This document shows positions 24,601 to 25,737 of a stretch of DNA of 25,737 bases, in pieces. A model generated the notes under the pieces. It did no database searches. It saw only the letters and a program-made list of their open reading frames with translations, and was not told the origin of the DNA. How positions within the stretch are numbered: the stretch's first letter is position 1; each line of letters starts with the position of its first letter. Location: assembly GCA_910577795.1 (NCBI GenBank), contig CAJTNW010000010.1, positions 1 to 25,737 of the forward strand, given 5' to 3'. Origin of the DNA: an uncultured Christensenella sp. (GTDB lineage Bacteria; Bacillota; Clostridia; Christensenellales; UBA3700). Position numbers and translations under genes: made by a program.

Positions 24601-25533
24601 ATTTAATCTGCTTGTTAGTAATGCAGTATCCAAATCCATAGTATCAGTAGGGATAGATACATTAGGGATAGTATTTGTCAAATTAATACCTGTTGCATTA
24701 ACAGTCATGCCCTCAACTTCTATCTTTAAATCAGTCATTGTGCCACCAGCATAATCATATTTAGGAGCACCTTTTGCTGGTTTTTTAACTTTAGTTTGAG
24801 TATTGCCAGTTGTATCAACAGTGAATTTCAAGTCAACACCATCAAGCATACCTTTTACTTCGTTAACAATAGATTCTACCTCTGGTGACATTTGCAAATT
24901 AATCATATCCAAAATAGAATTTACTAGTGCGTCAACTTCTACAGTAAAAGTATATCTAACGTCATAAGTCTTTTTATTTTTAACTGGGTCTACAGTAACT
25001 TTGCTATCGTCAAGAGCAAAATTAATAAGTTCTACCACTGCTGGTTTAATAGCAGGGATAATATCGCTAATTGACATATCTAACCCATCTTTTAGCAAAT
25101 CACCTATGCTAGGCAATTTTAACTCACTTATTTTAATAGGTTTTGCTGACAATCCGTCAATATTAACAAACAAGCCATCGGTATCATTAATAATGATATC
25201 AACTATGTTCTTGTTATCACCAGTTTTCTTATTGTTTGCTATTGCAAGACGCAAAACTTCTTTTACGTTATTCTCTTGCGTAATGCCGCCTTGAAGAGCA
25301 ATTGACATATCAGTATCTGAATTTTTTAGGTTCAAACTTGCGTTGATACCCAAAGTATTTCCAGAAACTTTCATGTGTTCTTTTGCCCAAGCATCCCAAA
25401 CATTGCCTAACTCTTTACTACTATCTACAGCGGTAAATGGGTCGGGGTCTTTTGGAGCGCATGCAACAAGAGCAATAGCAAATGTACAAACAACCATAAA
25501 TGCTGCAAGTAACATACTAAGTTTCTTTTTCAT
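21664..25533 (-). CDS. Large surface lipoprotein with C-terminal tandem beta modules
   Basis: I place the start at ATG 25531-25533, because GAGG lies just upstream and the protein then begins with a lipoprotein signal: MKKKLSM, a hydrophobic stretch, and lipobox LVAC with Cys25. This gives 1289 residues; an in-frame extension to 25674 would bury the signal and crosses a hairpin. Residues about 55-450 are beta-rich with amphipathic strands, loosely like a lipid-binding LolA/LppX fold, but this is weak. An H-x-C-x3-C-x3-H cluster lies at 374-384. Residues about 850-1289 contain about five tandem modules of 85-90 residues. Each has a strand like MTIAV or MTVAV, then FT-x2-G-x-Y-x-L/M-x-V (GTYTLSL 918, GKYTMTI 1002, GEYELVV 1269), as in immunoglobulin-like adhesin or spacer domains. 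It is the first gene of an operon with the beta-helix protein. The function is unknown; a role in adhesion or substrate capture is inferred. Confidence 0.88.
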   Translation of the reverse strand: MKKKLSMLLAAFMVVCTFAIALVACAPKDPDPFTAVDSSKELGNVWDAWAKEHMKVSGNTLGINASLNLKNSDTDMSIALQGGITQENNVKEVLRLAIANNKKTGDNKNIVDIIINDTDGLFVNIDGLSAKPIKISELKLPSIGDLLKDGLDMSISDIIPAIKPAVVELINFALDDSKVTVDPVKNKKTYDVRYTFTVEVDALVNSILDMINLQMSPEVESIVNEVKGMLDGVDLKFTVDTTGNTQTKVKKPAKGAPKYDYAGGTMTDLKIEVEGMTVNATGINLTNTIPNVSIPTDTMDLDTALLTSRLNGKITLKDSAGKSVGDYTYTINLDFTPIQLITTITECVNTGSADPIIKKMLLDQQGKIFIEVNHTCGTTCKTTHVDGKKTDGSIIAIAYSPKDFENNRIYVSLDLRSIVNDSLLSDMIGIGLNSIFPTYYTTFSFDVLQYLDLVKTRAEADAPVGSETPEEQALAYGLVSDSPMSIGNIITDIIGGLKDKQELQIKVDYFRELLDGLYGTTLDEGTYWTLLKAVNSLFNGVDKICIDGVYSNGEHFEQNVLDLYTRVKDGSDAKKDFGENEESLANHKIIKGEVLDWDKDAAGNVKIYQGGDKDNPNTDNLNSVVYNTNGSYKTMSYGELMELVVDKNATSTKNTVVIKFKDIYGKEVTSRMNIVEIAGLNPNIYTEQTVKLVLSNGGVDKKSAGIGSSINNLLAVLKTFSSLVPQLSMLNDLVTPEVVIETKITIAEVENVVWDQSKVAGINSSQIFDEDPEKVYANGDALSDTHHITVNFANGEIHETDVKASNTANFVSNNKVAAWGTFPMQFAAFGYTKEVIVNMNDALGVDNQTISLMLTDGKVSYKIANSIKNNVINASMKLQQAETMAAVGEFADANGFEYSESSSLLGWNGANITFNKKGTYTLSLKGGHNAVLNLTFIIIEHHVDETMYMGVTKTYNGKIGVFAFTKAEAEKAADLNTNANMTIAVSGTDTAPVIEVSFTRTGKYTMTIVDKNGDYVIVNYDVKEAAQTVSGLELNIDNQIKLNELFTDVRFEKEVIVAAVEKLNNDNTDKITMTFNGDMENPILTVNAIDNNGYSGYVMNMTGTNNEIAKLTIKFNTKTVEKTAYVGGDKVVVTEDEIGVPFTKEFAEKLANTQNTGSNKTKMTVAVLELEDGKLALEFTVLQPNNNTFTLTNKCSIKINAKLVAERTAVVGTDLVFEKGTDEGQLNHSYSKYNFTSPVSDFNDTYAGKANVTLNESTLALTFNFTEAGEYELVVVNMTIKITVTAAEA

Positions 25534-25543
25534 TCTCCACCTC

Positions 25544-25580
25544 AAAAATTTTTTTTTGACAGCGGTCAAAAAAAATTTTT
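25544..25580 (-). promoter_or_regulatory. Leader hairpin next to the lipoprotein ribosome binding site
   Basis: A5-T9-GAC (25544-25560) and GTC-A8-T5 (25565-25580) pair around AGCG, with one extra T in the left arm. On the minus strand the stem ends directly before the GAGGTGGAG Shine-Dalgarno. An alternative pairing, GCGG (25562-25565) with CCGC (25581-25584), uses the same bases, so two mutually exclusive folds exist. Confidence 0.45.
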
Positions 25581-25621
25581 CCGCAGTTCGCAATTGCATT
25601 TTGTAACCAAAGTTTGTGTTG

Positions 25622-25630
25622 TTATCCACA
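25622..25630 (+). promoter_or_regulatory. DnaA-box-like 9-mer
   Basis: TTATCCACA matches the classical DnaA box consensus (TTATNCACA) exactly. It lies about 90 bases upstream of the lipoprotein start. A single box is not an origin, and a chance match is possible in AT-rich DNA. Confidence 0.25.
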
Positions 25631-25639
25631 TCACTTTTT

Positions 25640-25701
25640 TTGCAAAATCTACCCCTTATTATAGGGTTTTGCAATTTCTCTCTGCGGGAGATTTTTCCCG
25701 C
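25640..25701 (-). other. Two further stem-loops in the lipoprotein leader
   Basis: TTGCAAAA (25640-25647) pairs with TTTTGCAA (25667-25674), with CCCT/AGGG (25653-25656, 25663-25666) pairing inside. GCGGGA (25684-25689) pairs with TCCCGC (25696-25701). A TATAAT reading on the minus strand (25658-25663) lies in the loop of the first, but no -35 box stands at the right distance, so no promoter could be assigned for this operon. Confidence 0.4.
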
Positions 25702-25737
25702 TATCGCCTATATAATAACACATTTTTTACCCCCCCC

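Noticed and set aside
25622..25630. Replication origin suggested by the perfect DnaA-box-like 9-mer
   Set aside because: Only one clear box is present, with no box cluster and no dnaA, dnaN or similar genes nearby. The near match TTATCCACT at 5769-5777 is also isolated.
1..25737. CRISPR array, tRNA or rRNA genes, prophage or transposase genes
   Set aside because: No regularly spaced direct repeats, cloverleaf ends or relevant protein motifs were seen on either strand.
1..25737. Alternative genetic code with TGA as tryptophan
   Set aside because: The long genes are uninterrupted with standard stops, and their conserved tryptophans are encoded by TGG.

Overview
The window is AT-rich bacterial DNA that uses the ordinary genetic code. 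It has Gram-positive style signals: GGAGG-type ribosome binding sites, near-consensus TTGACA/TATAAT promoters, lipoboxes reading LVAC, a uvrB-uvrA pair, and a MacB/FtsX-type ABC transporter with a lipoprotein in place of a periplasmic adaptor. This suggests a Bacillota (Firmicutes) member, most likely an uncultured anaerobic clostridium. That placement is inferred from style, not from a marker gene. The right edge ends in a run of seven C.

Layout. Positions 1-148 hold the start of an ABC transporter ATPase that leaves the window on the left; a perfect dyad lies just downstream of its promoter. Positions 308-5131 hold uvrB then uvrA on the minus strand, the damage recognition part of nucleotide excision repair. 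Positions 5328-6803 hold three small minus-strand genes: two proteins with a winged-helix-like N-terminus and a C-terminal membrane anchor, on either side of a GNAT acetyltransferase that strongly resembles AAC(6') aminoglycoside acetyltransferases. A divergent gene at 6934-8583 encodes an AMP-forming acyl-CoA synthetase. Positions 8747-14308 are a tight four-gene minus-strand operon (ATPase, two unlike FtsX-type permeases, a large lipoprotein), with one base between each stop and the next start. Positions 14785-16242 are guaB (IMP dehydrogenase). A divergent gene at 16599-19508 is a cytoplasmic family 3 glycoside hydrolase with a long charged coiled-coil tail. Positions 19980-25533 are a two-gene minus-strand operon for cell-surface proteins: a 1289-residue lipoprotein with about five C-terminal tandem beta modules, then a membrane-anchored protein with a beta-helix-like ectodomain.

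Three intergenic stretches exceed 300 bases. 14309-14784 holds the ABC operon promoter with an overlapping dyad, a hairpin element of about 185 bp that looks like a MITE or small RNA locus with its own consensus promoter, and the guaB terminator. 16243-16598 holds the divergent guaB and hydrolase promoters and two dyads in the hydrolase leader. 19509-19979 holds the hydrolase terminator and four further hairpins without a recognisable gene.

The most original material is the hairpin element at 14531-14715, the surface lipoprotein/beta-helix pair, the ABC-lipoprotein operon, the coiled-coil fusion on the glycoside hydrolase, and the paired membrane-anchored winged-helix proteins around the AAC(6')-like gene. 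I saw no tRNA, rRNA, CRISPR array, transposase or phage gene. No complete undescribed multi-gene system can be claimed from sequence reading alone.
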